DNA from: Centropus unirufus
Lineage: Eukaryota > Chordata > Aves > Cuculiformes > Centropidae
Assembly (NCBI GenBank): GCA_013397695.1
Contig: VYZI01000040.1
Location: 301,862-365,861, forward strand
Length of the DNA stretch: 64,000 nt
Direction: 5' to 3'
Both the position numbers and the translations under genes were made by a program. Positions 46,238-57,627 of the stretch are shown here, piece by piece. Within the stretch, counting starts at the first letter, position 1, and each line of letters starts with the position of its first letter. Under the pieces are notes generated by a model. The model made no database searches, was not told the DNA's origin, and saw nothing but the letters and a program-made list of their open reading frames with translations.

Positions 46238-48799
46238 TTATTATTTTTCAAATTTTCATATCCATCTTTCTATATTTTTTAGTCAGCGCTGTTCAAGCTC
46301 TGATTCATATACTCCACAGGAGTTTGAAACTGTCCAGATAAATTCTACTTTTGGTCTCCAGGGTAACAGGAGCTTCCCAAAATATCTATGTGGCATTCTT
46401 AACAAGCATATTAAACCATCAGTCATGTTTCATATTATGTACATTCCACACAAAAAGAAGCAATATGAAATAATTTTAGTCTTATGCAAGGCCAATCTGT
46501 GATTTTATAATACAAAATTCTCTTTTTAAATTTGCACATTTTTGTTTAGCCTGAGACATCTGTTGAAAAATAAAGTTGCACTATATGTAATGTTTTAATT
46601 ATTGAGAAATTTTTCAATGTATAGAAAATTGTGAAACACCATCTCCTTCACAATTCTGTCCATTGTTTTTTGCTCTATATTTCTAATGGTTTGCATAATA
46701 TTTTAACTAATATACTGTGATTTTCACTCTTTACTTTTGTGCATTGAAATAGTCTAAGTATCTGTACGATAACTTTAAAATGTACCTCACAGTCTTGTTT
46801 GTCTTGAGAAAAATTGTTTCTTCCACAGGAATCCTCCAATTAGATCCTTAGATTAGGTTAAGAACCAGAACCAAAGTATTCCTCAAGCTGGGCAACTGCA
46901 GCTATATGATTCCTGTAATGTGCACCTAATTGCTTTTTACAAGGCAACGGTGATGTTCTCATAGAAAATATTGTCTAGATGGAAGACAATCTGTTGGAAG
47001 ATGGAGCAGTATGACAATAACTCTACATGAAATGAGTGGCTTTAGAGATCAACTGCTATGCTTAAGGTGACCACCATTTAGTTCAGTCTATTCTGAAAGG
47101 AAATTTATGATGTTCCCCTGTAAGAACTGTTTGATGGAGGGTGTGGATGGATATACACATATATTCATATTCACCACATCTAACAACAGATTGTAGACTA
47201 GCTTCATATAGCCACAATGAATAATGATGTAGAAGTCATTGATTAGCTATAGTTTAATATATTAAGGCCATGACATTTTTAATTGCTTGTACTTTCTCAA
47301 ATGTGAATTTAAACCTGTTATTACTTCACTTTTCTACTGCCAAATGCTATTACTGTTGCTCTGTTAGTTCAATTATACCCATAGGACATATGTAAGAGGA
47401 AGCTGTTTATCGCATTATTTTTACATTTTTTTAATTATGCTACAGGAGAATTTCAAGGACAATATGGAAAATTAAATGTAAAATATATTTATTATGTATT
47501 ACTATTTATATTTATAAAGTATTTATAAAGTAAAACACATCCAGTCATAACTAGGGAAAGAGAGTCTTTCTGTTTAGTCCCCTGTTGAGCTCAACTTTGG
47601 CTATCATGGTTACACTCCAGTTCCAGGGTTTATATAGTTATATACAGAGTTTATACTCTTTCCAGATTGGGATATCACATTCAATGTTTATGAAAGGATG
47701 GATAATAGATAGTTACAGAGTAGCAGAACTCACATCAGAAGCAGATGAATGTCTCATTGTCACTATACGTGGATGACCCATTTTTTACAATGTAAGGATA
47801 AGAACAGAAAAAAGATCCATGAACAGGGAATAGGTTTGCTGTCAAAGTCCTACTCAAGAAAGGTAAACAGGCTAAATAGTTTAATGAGATTACTTCAAGA
47901 GTTTAAGTCAACTGACCTGTTTATAAGAAGAAAAATCATGTTTTTCTTAAATAACTTTTTGCAAAAATAGTGATAGTTGTGATTCATGGATCACATTCTT
48001 CCCAGGTTAAAATCAGCTGACATCATTAGAATTATGCTATATTCAAATCTTTACATTGACTATGATCTAAATAGTAAACAATTTTCAGTTTACCCTACAG
48101 CACTATTATAAAATTAAAATCCTATATAAAATAATACTTATGCACATATAAGGAAAGCATCGTGGTTAATCACTGATCTCCGAGGAAAAGGAAAGTTTGT
48201 TTGAGAAAGTCAGTTCATGTTGCATTATTGTGTTATTTTAAACTTGTCAAAGGTTGCAAAATGTTTTATAATGCAGTTCATTAATTTTTAAAGTCTGCAG
48301 GTTAGAAGGGAGCAAATTTCAATAATCACCAATATAACATTATTAGAATTTTTTACTTTTGCTGATTTCAGCATACTTGAAACCACACAACACAGCCCTA
48401 AGCAAAGTATGTACAATCTAGCAGAAAAAGGACAAATTATTTTTTTTCCAACTGTGAACTTTCTGTTTCCATTGCTGGAACTCAAATGATTAATGTTCAC
48501 ACATTTTTTTTGTCTTGTAGATTTAGCATAAAGACAGAATTAACAATTTATCTTTAACTCCAGTCTGATCTAGGGACCTTCTTAGATTTAAATAAGAAGC
48601 AATTAATTCACTGAACACTGAAGTCACTGTTTCACAGTTAAAGTTATAACACTTATGAGGATATTCTTTTAAGTGAAGCATCAGTACTACATTTCAAACT
48701 CATTCTATCAAAAACTCTTTAAGCATGTCTATCACTTCCATAACTGCTTTAAGGAGCTTAGAAAGCCTGGTAGATATTCCTGATTTAATTTGTTTTTAA
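46238..48799. other. AT-rich unique sequence, no gene seen
   Basis: No exon or dispersed repeat recognised. A perfect 11-bp duplication (ATTTATAAAGT) lies at 47510-47531. An open frame of 135 codons (46095-46502) starts inside the CR1 above and runs into unique DNA, so it is not a gene. Confidence 0.65.
47510..47531 (+). repeat. Perfect 11-bp tandem duplication
   Basis: ATTTATAAAGT occurs twice head to tail. Typical of slippage in AT-rich DNA. Confidence 0.85.
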
Positions 48800-49720
48800 G
48801 GTAAGTATGCCACTGTGGTTTCTGAAAGGAAGTGGGAAGTTCTCAGACTATAAATCCCAAGCTGGCTGCATTCTCCTCAATGGGAATATGGTGAGAGACC
48901 AGGGTTGACACAGTTTCTTTAAGTTTCTTTAATCCCTGAAACATGTGGGAGCCAGTCACACTGAGCTTTCTGCGTTTATATGGATTGAAAGACCCAGGCA
49001 TCAACTGGAGATCTACCTGTGAGGACATTTGGAGGGACGCCAGCTGCCTCACGGTGGTAGAAACTCTCAGACAACCCAACAGGGCTCCTGATGTTCATCT
49101 TGCAGTTGGTTACGATAATCCTGACTGTCATCACCTATCTGAGCCAGCTATTGTAAGCTTCAATAAACTTCAGCAGGATCATTATTGCCTTCCTTAAAGG
49201 TCTAAAAAATAAATCTAAGGAGTATGTCTGCTGGCCTCTTCTGACTTGTTTCAAGCTTATATTAGGTGCCTTTCCGTCAGTTGCTGTGGGGGCTGGATGT
49301 GTTAACAGGAGTGCAACCCATGAACACTTAACACAACAAGTTGATCTGGTATGATGGTTTCACGACAAATTCTCCAGGCTCTGGGCTTTGAATGGTCTCT
49401 GCAAACATTTAGCAAAATGTATTTACACTCATCCCCCTAGCTAGCGGCATACCTAGATATACAGCAAGGACTTTATTCTAGTTGAATGCTATAGAAATCT
49501 GTGAGGAAAATAAAGGACGAATATTTTGCAGTTGTCATTCAATATTTGTAAAGTAAGGAGGGAGAGCAAGAGGCTGCAGCAAGGATTTGAAATGCTTTTC
49601 TGGGTGAAAGTCTCCAGATACCCCCAACTCGCTGTGGGATCAACACAATCACCACCAGGATTACTGCACTGGGCCTGAGGATCAAAAGAACTGTAGAAGT
49701 ATGATGGTAACACCAGAAAA
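48800..49720. other. Unclassified block with decayed open frames
   Basis: This stretch is less AT-rich than its flanks and has open frames on both strands at 48843-49079 (minus, 78 codons) and 48943-49197 (plus, 84 codons). A third plus frame, 49061-49351, has 97 codons with a single TAA at 49154-49156. It contains a hydrophobic run beginning L-L-M-F-I-L-Q-L-V-T-I-I-L-T-V and a second moderately hydrophobic stretch near its end. AATAAA at 49160-49165 could be a poly(A) signal. A perfect 10-bp duplication GTTTCTTTAA is at 48913-48932. I do not recognise the product or a repeat family. It may be an old LTR element, a dead coding sequence or chance; no splice sites or LTR ends were convincing. 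Confidence 0.3.
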
Positions 49721-52700
49721 AGAAGTAGAATATTAAAAGTGTGTGTATTACAATGTTAACTACATATTATTTTAGAACTAGTCTAATAGTGATAAGACTC
49801 TTAGATATAAGTATACTTCCTCTTTAACCATAAACACAATTTTGAGCCTAACGCTTTGTCATGTGAAATATACTTTTCTTCAATTTAATTGCAGATCAAA
49901 ATCGTTTAAGTCATTAATATAATTCCCAGAATGAAAAATCCATAGATTATTTATTTTACCATTTACCTTGGTTTCTATATCATATATTAAAAATAAATAT
50001 TTTTTATAGGATGCTTACCCCACCCTCACCATAGAAACATTTTCAGAGGTAGCATTGTTGCAGGAATGTTGGTGGTCATTGAAAGAAATATATAAGATGG
50101 ATACATAAAAATAACTTTAAGTAATGCCATTCCATTTCACTTCAGGTTGGTGTATTAAACATTGATGAACACTATTAAAATGTATATTTCTGCACTTTAA
50201 TACCATTACTAAGACAAAGGAAAGAGCAAAATAGTTATCAATTCTTTATAAATAACTTTTGGAGAACAAATCAGAAATTCCACTGACAAGATCCTTAAAC
50301 TTTCTTTGATGCTGATGTTACACTGGAAAATACAATGCCAGTTGCAAAAGAAATACCGTCATGTGCTGCACTTGAGACATGGAGTTCATATTGGGGCTAG
50401 GGGAATGACACCAGAGCCTCATTAATGTGTTGTGATTGCAGTAGGCTATTGATACTTGAAATTCCCTTAGTTGTTCGTCAGTAGGTCCAGATTGAAAAAC
50501 TCAGATCTGAGACTGCAGGGGAAATTTTTTTTCCTGCTTAAACAAGGTTCTTAGTGGAAAGCTCTACCATTTTCACTTTTTATACAAACTTCTTTTGATT
50601 TGCTGGCAGCTAGAAGTAGTGCTCAGTTAGCATTACTTCATATTCAGCTTGTTAAAAACTAGAGTGAACATTCAGAAAGGGTATCAAAATTCTCAATTAA
50701 GAGAAAAACAGAAAAAAAATCCCCAGGCTGTTTTGAGGTTTCAGGTTTTACCTTTCCAGTCTTATATAAGAGATCCACATCTGCCAGTGTTCTAAGAGAG
50801 GGCATATAATTTAACTTTTTATTATTGTCTTTTTGGATCGAATTTCCTGTGTACTAAGCAATTCATATCAATTTCTCTGATGAGTATGTAAAGCATGTAT
50901 TATTTGAATCCTAGAAAAGTTTTCATTTTTCTTTCAGCGATACATTTTGAATAAAAAGAGATATGAAGTTTGTTGATAAAAGAATCTTTCTTTAATGCAC
51001 AATACATGAAAGAGTATCCTGTGATGCTTTTTATGGTTACCAGAAATGATTATTTATTAGCCATTTTTCAATATACATAATTAGAATTGCTATACTTTAA
51101 AAGACAGTATCCCCTTTTTTGAGGAATTATGTTTCTGATATATGATACTATGCCTGCTAAAATACAGCCTTTGACTTCTGTGTCTGTAGGAAGAAGAATC
51201 CCTGTTGTTACGCTGGTCTGCTCATGCAGTACCAATAATCTGTTAAATTTGGAACACTTGGAGAAAAGAGAAGGGAAGATATTGGATACTGTGTATATAT
51301 ATGAGCTTATGAGGTTCTTTAATCACTCAGCTGGGCTGGCTAGGCTACCATACCTTTAAATAATATCCAAACTTTATTATCTATCACAGTGTTCCATCTC
51401 AGATTTATTATTGTGACCTAACTGTTCCCTGAGGTTCAAGTCAAGATAGAGAACATGGTTTGACTTTAATCCATACTATATTATAAATATTATATTTTTA
51501 CATATAATTCTATATTCAAACAAAGCAAAACAGATAAGGAATAAGGTAAACTATAGATGGTAGAGGTAATAGTGTAATAGTTCTCTAACAGTAACTTTCA
51601 TACTAGATTTATTCTATTTATGAATCAGAGTGAGATTTTCTCAGGGTCAGGATCTAGAAAACAGCTGGTACACATTGACCTTTGACACATCCTCACAAAC
51701 CACCATTAGGAGTAATGAGTCTGAGATTAGAAATAAGTATGCAGTTTCATCAGGAGGACATATTAAAGAAGAAAGTTGTTTTTTTTTTAAAGAAGTTTTC
51801 TTTCCAGAGTTGGGATGTCAAAAGGTGCTGCCAGGGAAAGAAGTCTGCCTTAAATACCAAGTAAATCAAATATATTTTGTATAGGTAGTACTACTCAACA
51901 TTTACACAGTGCACTTATTTTCTGGTTGACCAGTTATATTTACAATATGAATTAACCCAGTCTCGTCTTGTACTGTTAGTGATCCATTTTGACAGAACAG
52001 TATAACAAAGTGCAGAATACTGCTCCACATTAGAAAACAAAGTCTAATCCCTAATTTTCGAATCATAGCTGTCATTTTTCTAAATGATGAAAGACAACAT
52101 CAACAGCTTGTCATTTGACTTTTCAATCACCTATAGCTTGAGCTATAGTTATTTAAAAAAATCTAAATTTTATTCATCCCTGTTCCCTTATGGTATAACA
52201 ATCTAAATAACCCTGTGCGATTATTGTCTTAGACTCATCTTAAATATGTTCAACAAGTGACTTCAGGATGCTATTTCTGAATTTTCTGAATTATCACAGT
52301 TTGATGGAGGCTTCTTCTCCTAATAAAATGGTTCTATTTTTTTTTCTGTTTCTGCATTAGTTCTATATTATTCTCACAAATGCAGAAGAAAAAAATATCA
52401 CAACAAAAACCAGCTCCACACAGATGAAAAACTATTCACCAAAACCTTTTATTAGAGCATATCATTTTTGTAACTCAAAACCACTCTGTAAAAGTAATGA
52501 AATATTTGTCTCCTAAACAGTTGTGCTTGTTTTAATCTTCCCAGAGTAGTGAAGTAAAGCAATCTGCTGAAGCACATGCTTCTTTAGGAGGAAATTTTCT
52601 AGCTAACAACAGATGGTTTTCTTTGACTTAGTAGATCAGTCTTTCAGTGCAGAGGATAGGAATATCCTAGGGCATTATACTCTTGTTTCCTCAAGGGCTG

Positions 52701-55700
52701 TGTCATGTGCATTCAGAACTACGCCTAAGTCACAGTATGTGCTTCATTAATTAGCCATGAAAACAGCAATGACGTTGGCATTGATTCCTGCAGGACCTAA
52801 CCTGAAATGCCTGAGGATCTCCAGAACACCACTTCTTGTTTTCATCTCAGAGCACAATCTTGAAACCAACTGTCTTGAACAGCCACTTAAGAGCTGGTTT
52901 GTAAGGCAAGGAATGGAAAAAAGTTTTTTTTTCCAGGTTTGACACACAAATTTAAATTTAGTTTTGTTGTACAGAAGTCAGTAAGAGTTTGAGAAAAAGC
53001 AATCTTCATGCACCAAATCTTGGTGAGAACTTGAATGTAGAAGCTCCTTCATTACTATACATAAGACCCCAAGTGTTGCCTATGTTCATGAGTTGCTTGT
53101 GTCCCATGACAAGAATTTTTATTACCTATAATTCATAAAAAATGGAAGAGCTTTCTCCACAGTAGTATACCTACAGGATAGGAAGTAGGTAGATTGGGAA
53201 GCTTTTTATTTTTCCTGCTAATAAATTGGCATAGACATAGTGTGAAGGTCTCTACTTGCTTTTAGCAAGCTTGTTTTCTACAATCCTAAAAGCACAGGAG
53301 ACTGAACTTCTGGCAAATCTCTGATGTTAACACTGGTCACATTACATAGAGACTGTGCTGGTGACAAATTCCTTAGAAGAAAAAGAAATAAAAGTAACAC
53401 CATAGAGCTCAAGAAGCCCGAGAATTTGTTTTGCCTCTTCCTTCTTTCCCTCACTCCCTACCTCCATGTCTGTGCATTCATAAGCACACATGGGATAAAT
53501 TATTTGCAGAAAGAAGCAAGAGGAAACTTGTGTAGCACGGTTTGCTGCTATTGATTCAGTAAACCTATTATACAAATAGAAGTATTAAATTACAATGAAC
53601 AAGTTCCCAAACCTGGAAAAATTTATGCATATATTGGACTCCAAAGGACTATCTAGTCACGAGCTTAAAGTTAAGTATATCCTAAATAATTTTCAGTCTT
53701 GAACTCTGAGTCATTCTGTCGGTGCTATTTAAATACCTCTCAACATTTGATGTTAACATGAAGTGGTGTGGATTTTTAAAAAAATCTGAAAGTAATCTGA
53801 ATAAATGAATAAATATTTCATCAGAAAAATAAACAACTGGTAGATAAGTACAAAGAACTTAAAGGGCAAGTTACTTATTTTAAAGGAAATTATGACAATT
53901 AAAATGCAATTTTCTTTTTTTGATCAAACTTTTAAGGCATTTAAAACCCACATATTAAATCTCTTCTCTTAATGACTTACCAGTTTTAAATACTTTACAG
54001 TAATGACTTATATAATTTGAAGTGGTTATTTTCCATACTTCATTACTTTCCCCCAAATGATCATTGATTTGATAATTAGTTGATATTTTAAAGCCTGAAG
54101 ACGTGATGCCCTTGAAACAGTTTTAAGTATCGTGTTCAGGGCAAAAATAAATTATCATCTTTGAAATGCCATTCACTACTAATTTTGGCATGCTTTTTTT
54201 AGTCTGTTACAGATTGAGAGAACCTTTCATTTTATATTAATTAATAGTTTGTTGCAAGATGCTCAGAAATCAACATATTGAACCAAAATTTCATGCAGTA
54301 AGATATCTCCCTGTACTCAGCGGGTAGCTGTAATGTATCTTTGAACAAAGCACATATTTCACTTAATGTGAAAGGACTTCCAATTTTCACTGTGTCATTT
54401 TTGTTCTACATAACAAATTAACACACTGTATAACTTTTGTCCCCTTCCCAGCAGGCAGGATGAATTAGTACAAGATTTCTCAACCTCTTACCGAGTTTTT
54501 AAAGGTTGTTTCATAAATATTTTGGCCAGACTCTACAAATTTATCTGACCTCGTTAGAGAGGTAGTCCTTGAAGAACAAAATCTGCCATGTTACAGGAGA
54601 TGGAGGACATTTTCCTTTGCAAAAATCCTAGTGCTTCCAATGGAATTAAAGACATGTTTTACTATCTTTTTAACCAGTGTATATACACCTATAGACTTGA
54701 GGATGAAACTGAGATTAAGATCTTGTTCAGCAAGAAAAAGGACACTTTTGGGCGCTAATATTTTTAACAAAAGACTGAAAAGATTAAGCCAAGAGAATAG
54801 TACTGAATAATTTTATTTTTAATTAAATCTATGAATGTAGCCTCTATTTGTGGCTGGATGATTAAACTCCAATGTTATACCGCTGGACAAATTGATTAGG
54901 CATCCGTTTACAGGGAAAAGAGTGGTAGGTTATACAGGTTGACTTTGTTACCAAAGAGCAGGTGACGCCCTCTATTGCATGGGTGGATGAAAAGTAGTAC
55001 TTAGTCAACACTGCTGCCATGTCATCTGGACTTCATATATTACTTATATATTCAAATTGATGGTATTCTTTGCCACTGCAAGCCTGGGTGAGAAAATTTG
55101 CAATCATTATCAGATATCAAACTCATAATGACGTTGGCAAGTCTTTCCATTTTTTTTGTAATAAATAAATGTGTGTCTGTTTGTTTTGAGAAGTAAATCT
55201 TGTGAATATCTCTAGTGAAACCTCTAGTAAAACAAAATGCTTTGGAGAAAACATCAATTAATTTTCTTACGTCTGTGGTCTCTTTTAAATAAAATGACTC
55301 AATAAACTTTCTAGAAATTTTCTCCTTGCTAATTTAAAATAAAATGGGGATTCTAAATCTTTAAGATTTTCATGTATCATGATGAATAGGTTTTCTAAGT
55401 TAAAGAAAACTACCAATATTCTAAATTAAAACATGCAGAAAAAGATAGAGGCAACATATGCTGACTTTAGCAAAGACAGGGATAAGAAAATGGGAATATT
55501 TGCAAGTTAATTCATCACATTCTAAACTTTAAATGTATGCATAAGTCCCAATAAAACCAGTAAGAGTTATAGCCATGCTTAAAATTAAGTATTTGCTTAA
55601 GTAATTTGTTGATTTGGCTCGTAGAGGATATATAAGCACATGTTCTGTTGCTGTGGATCAATACAAATGTACTCCCGTTCACAAATCTTGAGTCTACATT

Positions 55701-56521
55701 CTCAGCCACCTGTTACTTAAAGAATATTGCCTTTTAATGTTAGTCTGACAAGGTTGATCCATTTCTTTTTTATTTATATTATTTGCAAAACTAACTTTAA
55801 AAGATCTTAATTTTATAATAGTTCTAAGATAGATAATAGTTATAATAAGTTCTAACTGGTATAAAAAGTTTGGTCTCCGATGCTTTGATTGTAGATTAAG
55901 GATCTTTTACTTTAAACTATATATTTATTTTTTTATTACAATAACAGAGGATTTCATTATTTCTGTTGCAAGTCTCAGTAGATGACATGAAAAGGGAATT
56001 CATGTGTAGTTATTAAAGGACATGCCATCATATTCAAAGTCTCCTTACAAAATCCCTTGAGTTTGCCCCTTCACTATTTCATCAATGAGTGATCACCCGA
56101 GTAAGAGAAATATAATTTTTATCAACTTGATATATTAACAGGAGATTACCGAAGCGAGATTACTGAGCAGCTATCTACTCTCACCACTTAAACAGGTGCT
56201 CTCACTCCAGATTTCTATTTCCAGCCACTCTATGCTACTTGCAAACTAATGAAATAATCTCTTAAATTTCTTTTTTATAAGATAATTTCTTTATATGATA
56301 GGGTAGGTATAGAGTACATTTCAACGGTCTGGGTTTCCAATTTCTTATTGCTGCTTTTTGCATGTGTGTATAACAACCACATACAGCCTTCTAATAATTA
56401 GCTTAGTAATATTCAATCGTGATAATAGTTCCTGCTTGACTTTTCTTCATTTAAAAAGGCAAGTTAAAATGCGAGAAACTTTGGAGGTAGGATTGCCAAG
56501 AAGAAATGATAAAAATTAAGG
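49721..56521. other. AT-rich unique sequence, no gene seen
   Basis: No exon or dispersed repeat recognised. A CTCF-like core lies at 54965-54978 on the minus strand. TGACCTTTGACAC near 51678 is a near-match to a DR1 nuclear-receptor site. The overlapping open frames at 52747-52947 (minus) and 52757-52942 (plus) mirror each other and have no known domain. Confidence 0.65.
54965..54978 (-). promoter_or_regulatory. CTCF-like core
   Basis: On the minus strand GCAATAGAGGGCGT contains TAGAGGGCG, the most constrained part of the CTCF core, with three mismatches in the outer positions of CCASYAGRGGGCRS. CpG within it would allow methylation control. Binding is not shown. Confidence 0.3.
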
Positions 56522-57566
56522 ATGATGCAGTTTCTCCCATATTTGGAAGTGTGAAACCATCTGCCAGCCTGGACAGGCATACCCTCTGCTGGGTTGAAAA
56601 CTGTCTGGATGACTGGGCCCAGAGAGTGGTAGTAAATGCAGTTAAATCCGGTTGGACAGCAGTCATAGGTGGCATTCTTCATACCTCAGTGTTAGGTACA
56701 GGTCTGCTCAATATCTTTATCAATTATCTGGATAAGAGCATTGAATATATATACCCTTAGTAAATTTGCAGATGACAGCACTAAGCTGGGAGGAAGTGTT
56801 AACCTGCTTGAGAGTAGGGAGGCTCAAAAGAAGGATCTGAGCAGGCTGGATCAATGGGTTAAGACCAATGGTAAAAGGTTCAGCAGTGACAAATACACAG
56901 TCCTGTGCTTGGAACACATCGACCCCAGGCAGCGCTACAGGCTTGGGGAAGAGTGGTTAGAAGCTGCCTGGTAGGGAAGGACCTGGGATTGTTGGTTGAC
57001 AGCTGGCTGACTATGAGTGAGCATAGTGCTCAAGGGGCCAAGATGTCCAATGGTATTTTGGCTTTTATCAAAAACAGCATGGCCAGCAGGACCAAGGAAG
57101 TGATGTAACCCCTGTAATTGACATTGGTGAGGCTGTACCTTGAATACTGTGTTCAGTTTTCGGCCTCTCACTACAAGAAGGATATTTTAGTTCTGGAGCA
57201 TGTCCAGCGAAGGGCAACAAAGCTGGTGAAGGGGCTGGAGACCAAGTCTTCTGAGGAGCAGCTGAGGGATCTGGGATTGTTTAGCCTGGAGAAGAATAGG
57301 CTAAGGGGAGACTTTATCACTTTCTACAACTACCTGAAAGGAGGTTGTTGAGAGGTGGCTGCTGGTCTCTTCTCCCAAGTGACAAGCAACAGGATGAGAG
57401 GAAATGGCTTCAAGTTGCACCAGAGAAGGTTCAAATTAGACATCAGAAAAAAATTCACTGCAAGGTTATCAAGCACCGGAGCAAGCTTCCCGTGGAGGTG
57501 GCTGAGTCACCATGCTCAGGGGTATTCAAAAGATGGGCAGAGGATATGCTTCGGTATATGGTTTAG
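56522..57566 (+). pseudogene. CR1 ORF2 remnant: RT palm and C-terminal domain
   Basis: The reverse-transcriptase remnant of the CR1 at 56.5 kb. The first frame (to 56760) holds HTLCWVENCLDDWAQRVVVNA and a degraded GILHTSVLGTGLLNIFINYLDKSIEY, corresponding to the V-P-Q-G-S-L-L-G-P palm region with the key P, Q, G and S residues altered. A frameshift just after leads into a frame (56741-56974) with intact catalytic F-A-D-D at 56765-56776, followed by STKLGG. Further stops and shifts separate frames at 56905-57108 and 57118-57351. The last contains LEYCVQFSASHYKKD, VQRRATKLVKGLETKSSEEQ and LRGDFITFYNYLKGGC, all CR1 C-terminal signatures. The endonuclease and N-terminal RT are missing. It is not functional. 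Confidence 0.9.
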
Positions 57567-57627
57567 AAGTGGACTCAATGATCTCAAAGGTCTTTTCCAA
57601 CCAAGCAATTGTACGATTCCATGTATT
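56522..57627 (+). mobile_element. CR1 LINE, 5'-truncated
   Basis: A plus-strand CR1 of about 1.1 kb. It starts within the RT (GATGCAGTTTCTCCCATATTTGG, aligning with the F-D-T-V-S codons), passes through CTGCTGGGTTGAAAACTGTCTGG, the catalytic box, AATACTGTGTTCAGTTTTCGGCC, GTCCAGCGAAGGGCAACAAAG and ACCTGAAAGGAGGTTG, and ends in a degenerate tail (CTCAATGATCTCAAAGGTC, then TTCCAACC, GATTCCATG). Its 5' truncation falls at nearly the same CR1 position as the copy at 27.4-28.5 kb. It is more diverged than that copy and carries many small indels. Confidence 0.93.

Noticed and set aside
46095..46502. 135-codon plus-strand frame
   Set aside because: Begins inside a CR1 fragment and continues into unique AT-rich sequence; no domain.
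52747..52947. Mirror open frames on both strands
   Set aside because: Overlapping frames on opposite strands without domains; chance absence of stops in a locally GC-richer stretch.
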